Notes: generated from the letters alone by a model not told the origin. A stretch of 34,247 nucleotides of DNA from an uncultured Anaerolineae bacterium (GCA_903908605.1 CAIVSQ010000064.1:1-34247); one strand, 5' to 3'. Positions 8,026-16,389 are shown, counted from the stretch's first letter. Numbers and translations are program-made.

Positions 8026-9063
8026 TTAGTGAGTTTCGGTCACCTTGGTAATGGAGCGTGGCGCTTCAGTGTTATAGCCCTTCACCTGAGTAAGATGGCA
8101 GGCAAAAAGCTGGGCAGCAACAATCGTAACCAAGGGGGTCAACCATTCCGGAATTCCAACCGGCAAACGAATGGCCGATTGCGCCAACGATAAGGCGCGG
8201 TCATCATCCGAGATCACGACCAGCTCCGCTTTATGCACCTCGCGCAGGCGTGTCAGCATCTCAAGCAGGTTATCAAAAACTTTACCCTGTGGAACCACTG
8301 CCAAGACCGGGAAACCACCCTCAACCATGGCTATTGGGCCATGCTGAAAATCAGCCGAGGAATACGGCTCAGCCACCACATAGGTCAGCTCTTTTAATTT
8401 CAACGCCCACTCAAAAGCCGTGGCGTAATTAAAACCCCGGCCAAGCACTACACACTGTTGCATGTAACGGAAGCGTTCAGCCATACGTCCTATGGTTTCG
8501 TCCAGCAGCAGCACCTCGCTGATCCAACCGGGAACTTTTTCCAGGTCGGCCCAGGCTTTTTCATCCCCGCTCATGGCTGCAGAAATCATCGCCAAAGCCA
8601 TCAACTCGGCCGAGTAGGTTTTCGTAGCCGCTACGGCTTTTTCTGCCCCAGCCTGGATGTCAAAAACCAGCTCGGCTGCATTCCCCAGGGGTGAATCGGG
8701 GGCATTCGTCACTGCCAGGGTAAGACAACCTTGTTTGCGACCTTCCGCAATCACGCTAACAATATCCGGTGACTTGCCCGATTGAGATACCCCCACTACA
8801 AAGGCACCATCCAACCGGGGCGGCTCATTGTAAAACGTGAACAATGAGGGCGTCGCCAGTGCAAGGGGTAAATGGTTGTGAGCCCCCCACAGGTAATTTG
8901 CATATCGCCCGGCGTTATCTGAAGTGCCACGCGCAGCCAGGAAAACATACTTACTACCGCGAGCACGCAAGGCTGCGGCGATGTTTATTGCCTGGTCACG
9001 TTGCGAATGTAATAAGTCCCGCAACCGAGCAGGTTGTTCAAAAATTTCCTCGTGTAAAGACAT
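8026..9063 (-). CDS. SIS-domain sugar isomerase/deaminase (GlmS C-terminal/NagB-II-like)
   Basis: Cytoplasmic protein of 345 aa with two SIS domains and no glutaminase domain. The first has FLAARGTSDNAGRYANYL and VGVSQSGKSPDIV (phosphosugar-binding serines), then TKTYSAELMALAMI. The second has VLGRGFNYATAFEWALKLKE and DFQHGPIAMVE. This layout matches the isomerase half of GlmS and the glucosamine-6-phosphate deaminases of the SIS type (NagB-II, archaeal GlmD). Lacking a glutamine amidotransferase domain, it should consume rather than make glucosamine-6-phosphate. Strong Shine-Dalgarno GGAGAGG precedes the ATG. Facing the chitin-type gene set, it plausibly converts glucosamine-6-phosphate to fructose-6-phosphate and ammonia as the final step (inference). 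A related sugar-phosphate isomerase role is the alternative. Confidence 0.87.
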   Translation of the reverse strand: MSLHEEIFEQPARLRDLLHSQRDQAINIAAALRARGSKYVFLAARGTSDNAGRYANYLWGAHNHLPLALATPSLFTFYNEPPRLDGAFVVGVSQSGKSPDIVSVIAEGRKQGCLTLAVTNAPDSPLGNAAELVFDIQAGAEKAVAATKTYSAELMALAMISAAMSGDEKAWADLEKVPGWISEVLLLDETIGRMAERFRYMQQCVVLGRGFNYATAFEWALKLKELTYVVAEPYSSADFQHGPIAMVEGGFPVLAVVPQGKVFDNLLEMLTRLREVHKAELVVISDDDRALSLAQSAIRLPVGIPEWLTPLVTIVAAQLFACHLTQVKGYNTEAPRSITKVTETH

Positions 9064-9110
9064 GCCAACCTCTCCATTGAAAAAAATAATAACTGAAGAA
9101 TAAAAAAAAA

Positions 9111-9989
9111 CTACCCTGCCTGCCAGCGAGCGTAAACAGCATGGGACAAGTATCGCCCCGCGCTTGCGTCACGGGTCACCAGCTCACCCGCATCAGTCTC
9201 TCCCTTGTAACGCTTCATCAATTCAGCCATGCTCTGGTGTAAATGCACACCCGAAGCCCGCACAGCATACATGGTCATCGCCACAAACAGTGGGGAATCA
9301 CTTAGCACTGCGCTGCAAGCCTTAAGCAAATCAGGCAGCGATTCATAAACTTCCCAAATTTCACCCTTGGGACCTCGTCCAAACTTGGGCGGATCCAGGA
9401 TAATACCATCATACTTGACACCTCTGCGGCCCTCACGCTCTACAAAAGCCAGGGCATCATCCACAATCCAGCGGATTGGTTTTTGCTCTAGTCCTGAGAG
9501 AATCTGGTTTTCGCGCGCCCATGTGACCGATTTTTTTGAAGCATCCAGATGCGTAACCTGGGCGCCTGCCCGGGCTGCCATCAACGAAGCCAAGCCGGTG
9601 TAACCGAACAAATTCAATACCTTCACAGGGCGGCCGGCTTTTTCAACCAGGCCTGAATACCAATCCCAATGGGCTGCCACCTCTGGAAAGACACCCAGGT
9701 GCCGCCCTGGGGTAGTCATGGCCCAAAACTTAATCCCTTCATACGCCATCACCCACTTGTCATCCATCGATTTCCGAGCAGCCCAATGACCACCGCTCTC
9801 TTCGCTGGTAGGTTGAAAGACCGCATGCACATCACGCCACTGTGACTCAGGCGCAGCTCGCTTCCAAATAGCTTGCGCCTCAGGGCGGACAAATCGGTAA
9901 GGACCATAGCGTTCCAGCTTCAGGCCGTCGCCAGTATCGAGTAATTCATAGTCTTTCCATTTGGGTGATTCAAGCAAATTTAGCTGCAT
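9111..9989 (-). CDS. RlmI-like class I SAM-dependent methyltransferase
   Basis: Rossmann-fold methyltransferase, 292 aa. Motif I is VLNLFGYTGLASLMAARAGA followed by VTHLDASKKSV. The catalytic-type motif is IILDPPKFGRG. The sequence resembles the COG1092 group, which includes the 23S rRNA cytosine methyltransferase RlmI, but lacks an evident N-terminal PUA domain, so the target base is not certain. The ATG at 9989 has only a weak purine stretch (GAG) upstream. The gene is divergent from mraZ and shares the 225-bp gap holding the dcw promoter. A 9-base T run follows its stop directly, without a clear hairpin. Confidence 0.85.
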   Translation of the reverse strand: MQLNLLESPKWKDYELLDTGDGLKLERYGPYRFVRPEAQAIWKRAAPESQWRDVHAVFQPTSEESGGHWAARKSMDDKWVMAYEGIKFWAMTTPGRHLGVFPEVAAHWDWYSGLVEKAGRPVKVLNLFGYTGLASLMAARAGAQVTHLDASKKSVTWARENQILSGLEQKPIRWIVDDALAFVEREGRRGVKYDGIILDPPKFGRGPKGEIWEVYESLPDLLKACSAVLSDSPLFVAMTMYAVRASGVHLHQSMAELMKRYKGETDAGELVTRDASAGRYLSHAVYARWQAG

Positions 9990-10087
9990 GGGGGTATCTC
10001 AGGTCACTTTCGGGGAGTTGACGATCTTAAAAAGGGAGTCAATCTATCAATTTTGTAATATATGGCTTAATCACCCATTTATCCCAC

Positions 10088-10116
10088 TTGAATTCTCACT
10101 TTTTAAGGTGTAGAAT
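10088..10116 (+). promoter_or_regulatory. dcw-cluster promoter (Pmra)
   Basis: Sigma70-type elements: -35 TTGAAT (10088-10093), 17-base spacer, -10 TAGAAT (10111-10116). Each hexamer differs from consensus by one base. The predicted start of transcription near 10123 lies just ahead of the MraZ-type boxes and about 90 bases before mraZ. Confidence 0.75.
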
Positions 10117-10124
10117 AAGCAAGT

Positions 10125-10163
10125 AAGTGGGAAGAAGTGGGTCGAAGTGGTAGATCAGAGTGG
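10125..10163 (+). promoter_or_regulatory. MraZ operator: repeated AAGTGGG boxes
   Basis: Boxes AAGTGGG (10125), AAGTGGG (10135) and AAGTGGT (10145) are spaced exactly 10 bases apart. A fourth GTGG is at 10160. MraZ of E. coli and Mycoplasma is known to bind tandem TGGG/GTGG repeats with 5-base gaps ahead of its own operon. The boxes start immediately downstream of the -10, so bound MraZ would block transcription initiation. A reverse-orientation copy, TCCCACTT (10082-10089), overlaps the -35. Confidence 0.8.
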
Positions 10164-10165
10164 AG

Positions 10166-10185
10166 CGCCGGAACTTATTCCGGCG
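10166..10185 (+). other. GC-rich hairpin in mraZ leader
   Basis: Perfect 8-bp stem CGCCGGAA (10166-10173) with TTCCGGCG (10178-10185) and tetraloop CTTA. It lies in the mraZ 5' leader, ending 12 bases before the AAGGAG ribosome binding site. The following bases are T-rich but not a clean U-tract, so it is more likely a leader structure than a terminator. Confidence 0.55.
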
Positions 10186-10214
10186 TTCTGTGTCTTAAAG
10201 GAGTAATAGAACGT

Positions 10215-10655
10215 ATGTTCATAGGCCAGTACCAACATTCTCTTGATGATAAAGGACGTCTGACAATTCCGTCAGCGTTCCGTTACTCATTGGGAGAAGG
10301 TGCTTACATCTCCCAAGGGTTTGATCGCAACCTGATGGTGATGAACACGGCCTACTTCATGATGGTCTATGAGCGTTTGAACGCCATGAATATCACTGAT
10401 CCCGATGCCCGTCTTTTGCGGCGCATGATGCTATCCACCGCGTTCCAGGTGGAAGTTGACAAAGCCGGGCGCATCCTGGTACCGCCGAAATCTCGCGAGT
10501 TTCTTTCTCTGAGCAACGAAGCGATGATCGTTGGCCAGGGCGAATATTTTGAAATTTGGACACCTGCAGATTGGACCTTGCAAATGGACAACATCCAAAA
10601 CACAGCTGCCAATACGCAACGCTTCGCCATGCTTGATCTCTCAGCGCACAAATAG
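10215..10655 (+). CDS. mraZ: Transcriptional regulator MraZ
   Basis: DNA-binding regulator that heads most dcw clusters, 146 aa, normal length. Two SpoVT/AbrB-type half-domains are visible: MFIGQYQHSLDDKGRLTIPS at the start and FQVEVDKAGRILVPPKSREF near the middle, each with the DxKGR/DxAGR loop used for DNA contact. The ATG at 10215 was chosen because MFIG begins the conserved domain and AAGGAG lies upstream at 10198-10203; the longer frame from 10137 runs through the operator. MraZ forms ring-like oligomers that bind tandem GTGG repeats, and such repeats lie directly upstream, so autoregulation of the whole cluster is expected. It is followed by rsmH after one base. Confidence 0.96.
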   Translation: MFIGQYQHSLDDKGRLTIPSAFRYSLGEGAYISQGFDRNLMVMNTAYFMMVYERLNAMNITDPDARLLRRMMLSTAFQVEVDKAGRILVPPKSREFLSLSNEAMIVGQGEYFEIWTPADWTLQMDNIQNTAANTQRFAMLDLSAHK

Positions 10656-10656
10656 C

Positions 10657-11571
10657 ATGGGGCCGCATTTACCAGTACTTTTAAAAGATATTATAACCGC
10701 AATGCAGCCCAAACCGACCGGCCGCTATATTGACGGTACCCTCGGGGCAGGCGGACATTCAGCCGCCATCCTCGAAGCCTCCGCTCCAGGTGGTGAAATA
10801 CTTGGCTTCGACCTGGATCCACAGGCACTAGCATTGGCTCAGGAACGCCTGGCTGAATTTGGTGCCAGGGTTCACATTCGCCAGGCATCCTACTCCACCA
10901 TGAGGGAAGAAGCAGCCCAACTTGGCTGGCAATCTGTGGATGGGATTTTACTGGATTTCGGGGTCTCTTCCATGCAGTTGGATACACCTGACCGGGGTTT
11001 CTCTTTCCTCCAGGACGGACCATTGGATATGCGTTTTGGGCCGCAAGCCACCCAATCAGCCGCAGACCTGGTCAACACCCTGGATGAAGCTGAACTCGCC
11101 GAAATTATTTATCTCTACGGCGAAGAGCGCAACTCACGACGGATCGCCCGGGTCATCGTTCATCATCGCCCCATCCATCGCACCAAGGAATTGGCAGACC
11201 TGATCCAAAGTGCCGTTGGACGCAAGGAACGTATCCATCCAGGCACTCGCACCTTTCAAGCCCTACGTATCGCGGTAAATAAAGAATTGGAAACGATAGA
11301 AACTGTCATTCCAATCGCAGCCAGCCTTCTGAAACCTGGCGGACGATTGGCCATCATATCGTTTCATTCACTTGAAGATCGTCTGGTTAAAGAATATTTT
11401 CGCAGGGAGAGCACCGACTGCATTTGCCCTCCCCGGCAACCAATCTGTACATGCAACCACAAAGCCAGTCTACGGGAGCTTAATCGCAAGCCAATCGAAG
11501 CCGATGAATTCGAAAAACAGGCCAACTCTCGAGCAAGAAGCGCGAAATTAAGGATAGCAGAAAAACTATGA
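10657..11571 (+). CDS. rsmH: 16S rRNA (cytosine-1402-N4)-methyltransferase RsmH (MraW)
   Basis: Methylates N4 of C1402 in the 16S rRNA decoding centre. The protein is 304 aa, usual for the family. It begins MGPHLPVLLKDII, matching the HxPVLL start common in RsmH. The SAM-binding motif is YIDGTLGAGGHSAAIL, then LGFDLDPQAL. Later conserved blocks are LDFGVSSMQLDTPDRGFSF, RTFQALRIAVNKELE, IISFHSLEDRLVKEYFR and the cysteine-containing CICPPRQPICTC. ATG at 10657 follows the mraZ stop by one base, without its own clear ribosome binding site, so coupling is likely. The longer frame from 10531 overlaps mraZ and was rejected. Confidence 0.96.
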   Translation: MGPHLPVLLKDIITAMQPKPTGRYIDGTLGAGGHSAAILEASAPGGEILGFDLDPQALALAQERLAEFGARVHIRQASYSTMREEAAQLGWQSVDGILLDFGVSSMQLDTPDRGFSFLQDGPLDMRFGPQATQSAADLVNTLDEAELAEIIYLYGEERNSRRIARVIVHHRPIHRTKELADLIQSAVGRKERIHPGTRTFQALRIAVNKELETIETVIPIAASLLKPGGRLAIISFHSLEDRLVKEYFRRESTDCICPPRQPICTCNHKASLRELNRKPIEADEFEKQANSRARSAKLRIAEKL

Positions 11572-12176
11572 CCCTACTAACCAAACTCATCCCAACCGTA
11601 TCCTCCCGCCATTCCCGGTCCTCTTCACGCGAACGAACTCAGCGAGAACCCCAGGCCACCGAGAAACCAAAATCGGAAAAACCGGTCATGAAGGCCTATC
11701 AAGCCGTTGCGAATGCTGTCGGGACACTGCAAAGCTATCAAGATATTCCACTTCAGTATCACCGTCAATCAATCACCGCCTTCCTGGCAGTGCTCGTTGT
11801 TTTCACGATCATCACCGGCTTGTACCTGAACATCACCTCACGAACCGCATTGACGGGTCGGGAAATATTCAGCATGCAAAGCCAGATCATTATAAGCCAG
11901 CGTGAAAATGCGAACATCGAGACTGAAATTGCGCTCCTGCTTTCAAGCAAGTCACTGGAAGAACGCGCCAGGGCTATCGGATACAAACCCTTGACCAGCG
12001 AAAACATCGAATACATCACCGTACCAGGTTACTATGCCAAGCCGCTGATCGACCTGAGCACCCCTGTTACCCCATCCATGGATATTCGCAAGTCACCTGA
12101 GTTTTCTGAATCTTTGTTCGCCTGGTTAGCCCGTCAACTACAAGCTGCCTCTTTGCCACTCGCCCAGGAAAACTAA
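11568..12176 (+). CDS. FtsL-like cell division protein
   Basis: Bitopic membrane protein, 202 aa. It has a long basic cytoplasmic N-terminus (about 65 residues), one membrane segment (SITAFLAVLVVFTIITGLYL), then a helical extracytoplasmic stretch with heptad-like spacing (MQSQIIISQRENANIETEIA) and the SKSLEERARAIGYKP pattern that is common in FtsL/DivIC proteins. It starts in an ATGA overlap with rsmH and sits immediately before ftsI, the canonical ftsL position. FtsL with DivIC/FtsB and FtsQ activates FtsW-FtsI during septation (family knowledge). Sequence conservation in this family is low, so the call rests on topology and position. The N-terminal extension is longer than in E. coli FtsL. 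Confidence 0.8.
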   Translation: MTLLTKLIPTVSSRHSRSSSRERTQREPQATEKPKSEKPVMKAYQAVANAVGTLQSYQDIPLQYHRQSITAFLAVLVVFTIITGLYLNITSRTALTGREIFSMQSQIIISQRENANIETEIALLLSSKSLEERARAIGYKPLTSENIEYITVPGYYAKPLIDLSTPVTPSMDIRKSPEFSESLFAWLARQLQAASLPLAQEN

Positions 12177-12181
12177 ACGCG

Positions 12182-13933
12182 ATGAAAAAAGAATTTCTTA
12201 CCCGTGTGAATATTGTCAGTGTATTTTTTGCTATTTGCTCCATTATGGTGGTGTATCAGGTATTCCACATCCAACATAGCAAGGAAGCTGAAGAATTTCT
12301 AAAACTGGGTCAGGAAAAGGGCTGGGGCTGGAAAACGCTCTACCCCGAACGCGGTAAGATTTTTGATCGCAACGGCAACATGCTGGCCGGCAACAAAATC
12401 GTTTACGAAGTTGGTGTTACTTTTTCTTACGTTGAAAACCCCAGCACAATTGCCCAGACCATGAACGCTATGCTTGGCAAAGATTACCAGGAAGTTCTCG
12501 ACCTGCTGAAAAACCCGCCTGAAAACCGGATTTATCAGACCATCGATCGCTTCGTTACACCTGAAGTATACGAACGTCTCAAGGCCATGAAGGAAGAAAT
12601 GACGAAAAACTATTCTGGTGAGGGTGACCCATCACTCGTCGGATTGGATTTCGCCCCCCACCTGATGCGCTCCTACCCGGACAAATCGCTGGCTTCAAAT
12701 ATCATTGGCTTTGTCAACATGAATAACAGCGGCAATTATGGCATTGAGCAAAAGTATGACAGCTTGCTTGCTGGTGTACCGGTGACAGTCCCAGTTCCGC
12801 TGGATCCCAACAAAGCGGGTGAGACCCAAAAGGTACCGCCAGGCACCGACCTGGTCCTGACCATCGACCGTAACATCCAGGCCATGGTTGAAGAAGAATT
12901 GATCAATGGTTTGGAAAGTTCCAAGTCAAAAGCCGGTACGATCGTGGTGATGGATCCCCGCACAGGTGAAATCCTGGCCATGGCATCCAGCCCACAAATG
13001 GACTTGAATAATTTTCTGGATTACGGATCGATCTACAGCAGCGCCAGCGAGTTCAACCGGGCAATTTCCATGCAATATGAGCCCGGATCGGTCTTCAAGA
13101 TCCTGACCATGGCAGCTGCCATCGATATCAACCTGGTAACACCAGAAACCACCTACTACGACCCCGGATATTACGAAATTGGTGGTGTTGCCATCCATAA
13201 CTGGGATTACGGCGTATATGGAACCCAGGATATGGTCGGTTGCCTGAAAAACTCATTGAATGTCTGCATGGCCCGTCTGGCCGACCTGATGGGTGAACAA
13301 ACCTTCTACACCTATATGCGCCGTTTTGGCATCGGTCACCCAACCGGTATCGATATTGCCAACGAAGCCAGCGGCCGCCTGAAGGATCCGAACGACAAAG
13401 ACTGGTACAAGGTTGATCTTGGCACGAACTCCTTCGGGCAGGGCGTGGCCGTCAGCCCAATCCAGATGATGACCGCAGCAACCGCACTGGCCAATGATGG
13501 CAAGATGGTCTACCCGCATTTGGTGCTTTCTATGGTCAGCAACGGTGTGCAATCGAATACCCGTGTGCAAACCCTGGGCACACCGGTCTCTGCCAAAACT
13601 GCGCACACAGTCAGCGAAATGTTGGCCTCCGCGCAGGAAGCTGGCAATTCAAAAGCATACGTGGAAGGATACCGGACCGCCGGCAAGACAGGCACCGCTT
13701 CCATCCCAGGTCCAAATGGCATCTACGACTCCGACCAAACCAATGCTTCTTATATTGGCTGGGGGCCAGTCGATGACCCGAAATTCATGGTGTATGTCTG
13801 GATGGAGCGGCCTGAAACAGCCGACTGGGCTTCAATCGTCGCCTCCCCCATTTTCCATAATGTCGTCCAAAGGCTGGTGGTTTTATTAAACCTGCCTCCC
13901 GACGAAACCAGGATACAACTGACAGGACAATAA
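12182..13933 (+). CDS. ftsI: Division-specific class B penicillin-binding protein (FtsI/PBP3-like)
   Basis: Septal peptidoglycan transpeptidase, 583 aa. One N-terminal membrane anchor (VNIVSVFFAICSIMVVYQVF) is followed by the PBP dimerisation domain (RGKIFDRNGNMLA near residue 57). The transpeptidase domain carries all three active-site motifs: SVFK with catalytic S303, SLN with S358, and KTG with K502. No PASTA domain follows. It lies directly after the ftsL-like gene and before murF. Usually murE would be next, but it is missing here. FtsI is expected to work with FtsW, encoded further down. A weak AGG lies 13 bases before the ATG. Confidence 0.94.
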   Translation: MKKEFLTRVNIVSVFFAICSIMVVYQVFHIQHSKEAEEFLKLGQEKGWGWKTLYPERGKIFDRNGNMLAGNKIVYEVGVTFSYVENPSTIAQTMNAMLGKDYQEVLDLLKNPPENRIYQTIDRFVTPEVYERLKAMKEEMTKNYSGEGDPSLVGLDFAPHLMRSYPDKSLASNIIGFVNMNNSGNYGIEQKYDSLLAGVPVTVPVPLDPNKAGETQKVPPGTDLVLTIDRNIQAMVEEELINGLESSKSKAGTIVVMDPRTGEILAMASSPQMDLNNFLDYGSIYSSASEFNRAISMQYEPGSVFKILTMAAAIDINLVTPETTYYDPGYYEIGGVAIHNWDYGVYGTQDMVGCLKNSLNVCMARLADLMGEQTFYTYMRRFGIGHPTGIDIANEASGRLKDPNDKDWYKVDLGTNSFGQGVAVSPIQMMTAATALANDGKMVYPHLVLSMVSNGVQSNTRVQTLGTPVSAKTAHTVSEMLASAQEAGNSKAYVEGYRTAGKTGTASIPGPNGIYDSDQTNASYIGWGPVDDPKFMVYVWMERPETADWASIVASPIFHNVVQRLVVLLNLPPDETRIQLTGQ

Positions 13934-13938
13934 AATCT

Positions 13939-15393
13939 GTGTTGACATATTCCGACTTGATTGAAGCTCTCACCAATTACCGCCCGGAAATGCAAAACGC
14001 ATTTCTTACAGAGGCGGCAATTGATTCACGCCAGGTGATACCGGGTGGCTTGTTCGTTGCCATTCCTGGCGAGAATGTGGATGGGCATAATTACGTTGGA
14101 CAGGCTTTCCAGCGCGGCGCTTCGGCCGCAATGATCGAACATTCAATCGATGGCCCGCTCTTTGGGACGAAAAGCCAGCCAGTCATAACTATCGACCTTC
14201 GCAATCCACCTGCGGACGGATGGGCATCCATTGTCATCGAGCCCGGGCAGCCGGTTTGCTTCCTGGTCAACAATACCATCAGCGCTTTACAGCAGTTAGC
14301 CAGCTACTGGCGCCGCAAACTCAACCTGCGGGTGATCGGGGTGACTGGCAGTGTTGGTAAATCAACGACCAAGGAAGCCATCGCCCAGGTGCTCAGCCAG
14401 CGATATACCACCCTGAAGAGCGCCGCGAACCTTAACAACGAAATCGGCCTGCCACTCAATGTGCTCAGACTGACCCCGGGACACCAACGCGCCGTATTGG
14501 AGATGGGTTTCTACGTCCCAGGTGAAATAAAACAACTATGCGATATCGCCCTGCCACAGGTGGGAGTGCTGACCAACATTGGCACAGTCCACGCCGAGCG
14601 AGCCGGATCGCAAGAAATCATTGCCCAGGGCAAGGGCGAATTGGTGGAAGCCTTGCCACCCGCCCCACAGGGTGTCGCCATCCTTAACTATGACGACCCC
14701 TTCGTCCGCCCAATGAACAGCCGAACCAATGCACGCGTCTTTTATTACGGATTAACCCCGGAAGCCAATTTATGGGCAGACCAGGTCGATAGCAACGGGC
14801 TGGAAGGCATTCGCTTCCGCATGCACTACAAAAACGAAACCCTTCATATGCGCGTGCCCATGATCGGCCGCCACTCAGTAGAAACAGTGCTACGCGCCGC
14901 AGCAGTAGGACTGGTGGAAGGTCTCACCTGGGATGAAATTGTACACGGGCTGCAGGAAAGCCAGGCCCAGCTGCGCCTCACGGTTGTACGAGCCGAAAGC
15001 GGCGCACTGATCATTGACGACACCTATAACGCATCACCTGAATCAACCCTGGCTGCTCTCAACTTGCTGGAAGAAATTTCCGGGCGCAAGATAGCTGTTC
15101 TGGGAGATATGCTGGAGCTCGGCCAATATGAACGCGAAGGCCATGAAAAAGTTGGCATTCGCGCCGCTCAGGTGGCGGACCTATTGATAACCATGGGCTC
15201 GCGAGGCCACATGATCGCCGCTGCCGCACGTAATGCAGGCTTGCGCAAGGATCAGGTGCTGGAATACGAACAAAATGACCTGATCGTGGATTGGTTGAAA
15301 CACAATCTAACTTCACAAGATGCCGTTCTCATCAAGGGCTCCCACGGCCTGCACATGGAACGCATCGTGGCGGCGTTGGAGGTATCCCAATGA
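13939..15393 (+). CDS. murF: UDP-MurNAc-tripeptide--D-Ala-D-Ala ligase MurF
   Basis: Adds D-Ala-D-Ala to the UDP-MurNAc tripeptide in the cytoplasm, 484 aa. The N-terminal domain has AAIDSRQVIPGGLFVAIPGEN, typical of MurE/MurF. The ATP-binding loop GVTGSVGKSTTKE lies at about 134-146. Later blocks are LNNEIGLPLNVLRL, LEMGFYVPGEI, NIGTVHAER and the MurF-type DDTYNASPESTLAALNLL. These blocks, and the absence of a MurE DNPR-type motif, favour MurF over MurE. The start is GTG at 13939, five bases after the ftsI stop; TTG at 13942 is an alternative. It ends in an ATGA overlap with mraY. Confidence 0.93.
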   Translation: MLTYSDLIEALTNYRPEMQNAFLTEAAIDSRQVIPGGLFVAIPGENVDGHNYVGQAFQRGASAAMIEHSIDGPLFGTKSQPVITIDLRNPPADGWASIVIEPGQPVCFLVNNTISALQQLASYWRRKLNLRVIGVTGSVGKSTTKEAIAQVLSQRYTTLKSAANLNNEIGLPLNVLRLTPGHQRAVLEMGFYVPGEIKQLCDIALPQVGVLTNIGTVHAERAGSQEIIAQGKGELVEALPPAPQGVAILNYDDPFVRPMNSRTNARVFYYGLTPEANLWADQVDSNGLEGIRFRMHYKNETLHMRVPMIGRHSVETVLRAAAVGLVEGLTWDEIVHGLQESQAQLRLTVVRAESGALIIDDTYNASPESTLAALNLLEEISGRKIAVLGDMLELGQYEREGHEKVGIRAAQVADLLITMGSRGHMIAAAARNAGLRKDQVLEYEQNDLIVDWLKHNLTSQDAVLIKGSHGLHMERIVAALEVSQ

Positions 15394-16382
15394 ATTTCAA
15401 CGTCCTCGCAGTCAGCCTGACCGGCCTTAGTTTCCTGCTGACCGTCATTTGGGGTGGTCCGTTGCTGCGTGTTCTGCGTCATTTCAAGATAGGCAAATTG
15501 ATCCGTGTAGAAGAACCTGGGAAACACATGGTCAAGATGGGCACACCCACCATGGGTGGTGTGATGATCATCCTGCCGGTGATGCTGGTAACCGCGTTAT
15601 TGAACGGGGCTGCGCTGATCGGTTTCAGGCTGAGTGGCAAATCCATTTTCGTTCCGCTCATCTCAATGCTAGCCTTTGGCATCCTGGGCGCCATCGATGA
15701 CTGGGAAGGCATTCACGGCAAACGCAAAGGCGACGGAATGCGCGCACGCACCAAGTTTCTTTTGCAATGGTTGATCGCAGGCATCATCGCCTGGGCCCTA
15801 AAATATATGCTCGGCGCGCCGGACCTGTATATCCCGGGTGTACAAGCGCTGATCGACCTCGGCTGGTGGTATGTACCGATCGCGGCTTTTATCATTGTGG
15901 CCGAATCGAACGCGATCAATTTCACCGATGGTCTGGATGGACTGGCAGGTTTGATTTCGGTCACCATCTTCGCCGCTTATGGCGCGATTGCAATGCTCCA
16001 GGGACAAAATTTCCTGGCCCAGTTTTCCTTCACCCTGGTGGGCGCGTTGTTCGGGTTCTTGTGGTTCAACGTTCACCCCGCCCAGTTGTTCATGGGTGAT
16101 ACCGGGTCGCTCGCACTGGGAGCAACGGTTGCCGTCGTAGCCCTCATGACCGGCCAGTGGGCAGTTTTGCCACTGATCACCATCATCCCGGTCAGCGAAA
16201 CCTTAAGTGTGGTCATCCAGGTGCTGTATTTCAAAATCACCAAGGGTCGCCGGTTTTTCAAGATGGCGCCCATTCACCTCCATTTTGAACTGCTGGGTTG
16301 GAGTGAAACCCAAATTGTGCAGCGTTTCTGGTTAATCAGTCTACTGGCTGCGTTGATCGCAGTCGGATTGGCGATGTCGTAG
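15390..16382 (+). CDS. mraY: Phospho-N-acetylmuramoyl-pentapeptide transferase MraY
   Basis: Integral membrane enzyme that transfers phospho-MurNAc-pentapeptide to undecaprenyl phosphate, making lipid I. It has 330 aa and about ten hydrophobic segments. Signature blocks are GTPTMGGVMI, GAIDDWEGIHGKRKGDGM (catalytic DD), AINFTDGLDGLAG, FMGDTGSLALG and PIHLHFELLGWSE, containing the HxH region. The ATG at 15390 overlaps the murF stop (ATGA), with GGAGG about 8 bases upstream. The longer frame from 15291 lies within murF and was rejected. Confidence 0.95.
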   Translation: MNFNVLAVSLTGLSFLLTVIWGGPLLRVLRHFKIGKLIRVEEPGKHMVKMGTPTMGGVMIILPVMLVTALLNGAALIGFRLSGKSIFVPLISMLAFGILGAIDDWEGIHGKRKGDGMRARTKFLLQWLIAGIIAWALKYMLGAPDLYIPGVQALIDLGWWYVPIAAFIIVAESNAINFTDGLDGLAGLISVTIFAAYGAIAMLQGQNFLAQFSFTLVGALFGFLWFNVHPAQLFMGDTGSLALGATVAVVALMTGQWAVLPLITIIPVSETLSVVIQVLYFKITKGRRFFKMAPIHLHFELLGWSETQIVQRFWLISLLAALIAVGLAMS

Positions 16383-16389
16383 GAATATC

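Noticed and set aside
9102-9110. Nine-T run directly after the methyltransferase stop (minus strand)
   Set aside because: I found no convincing hairpin in front of it, so it was not called a terminator.
10018-10046. TTGACG-like -35 in the gap before mraZ
   Set aside because: No acceptable -10 at the right distance; the pair at 10088-10116 is much better.
10137-10214. 27-codon N-terminal extension of mraZ
   Set aside because: It would translate through the operator boxes and leader hairpin; the conserved domain and ribosome binding site support 10215.
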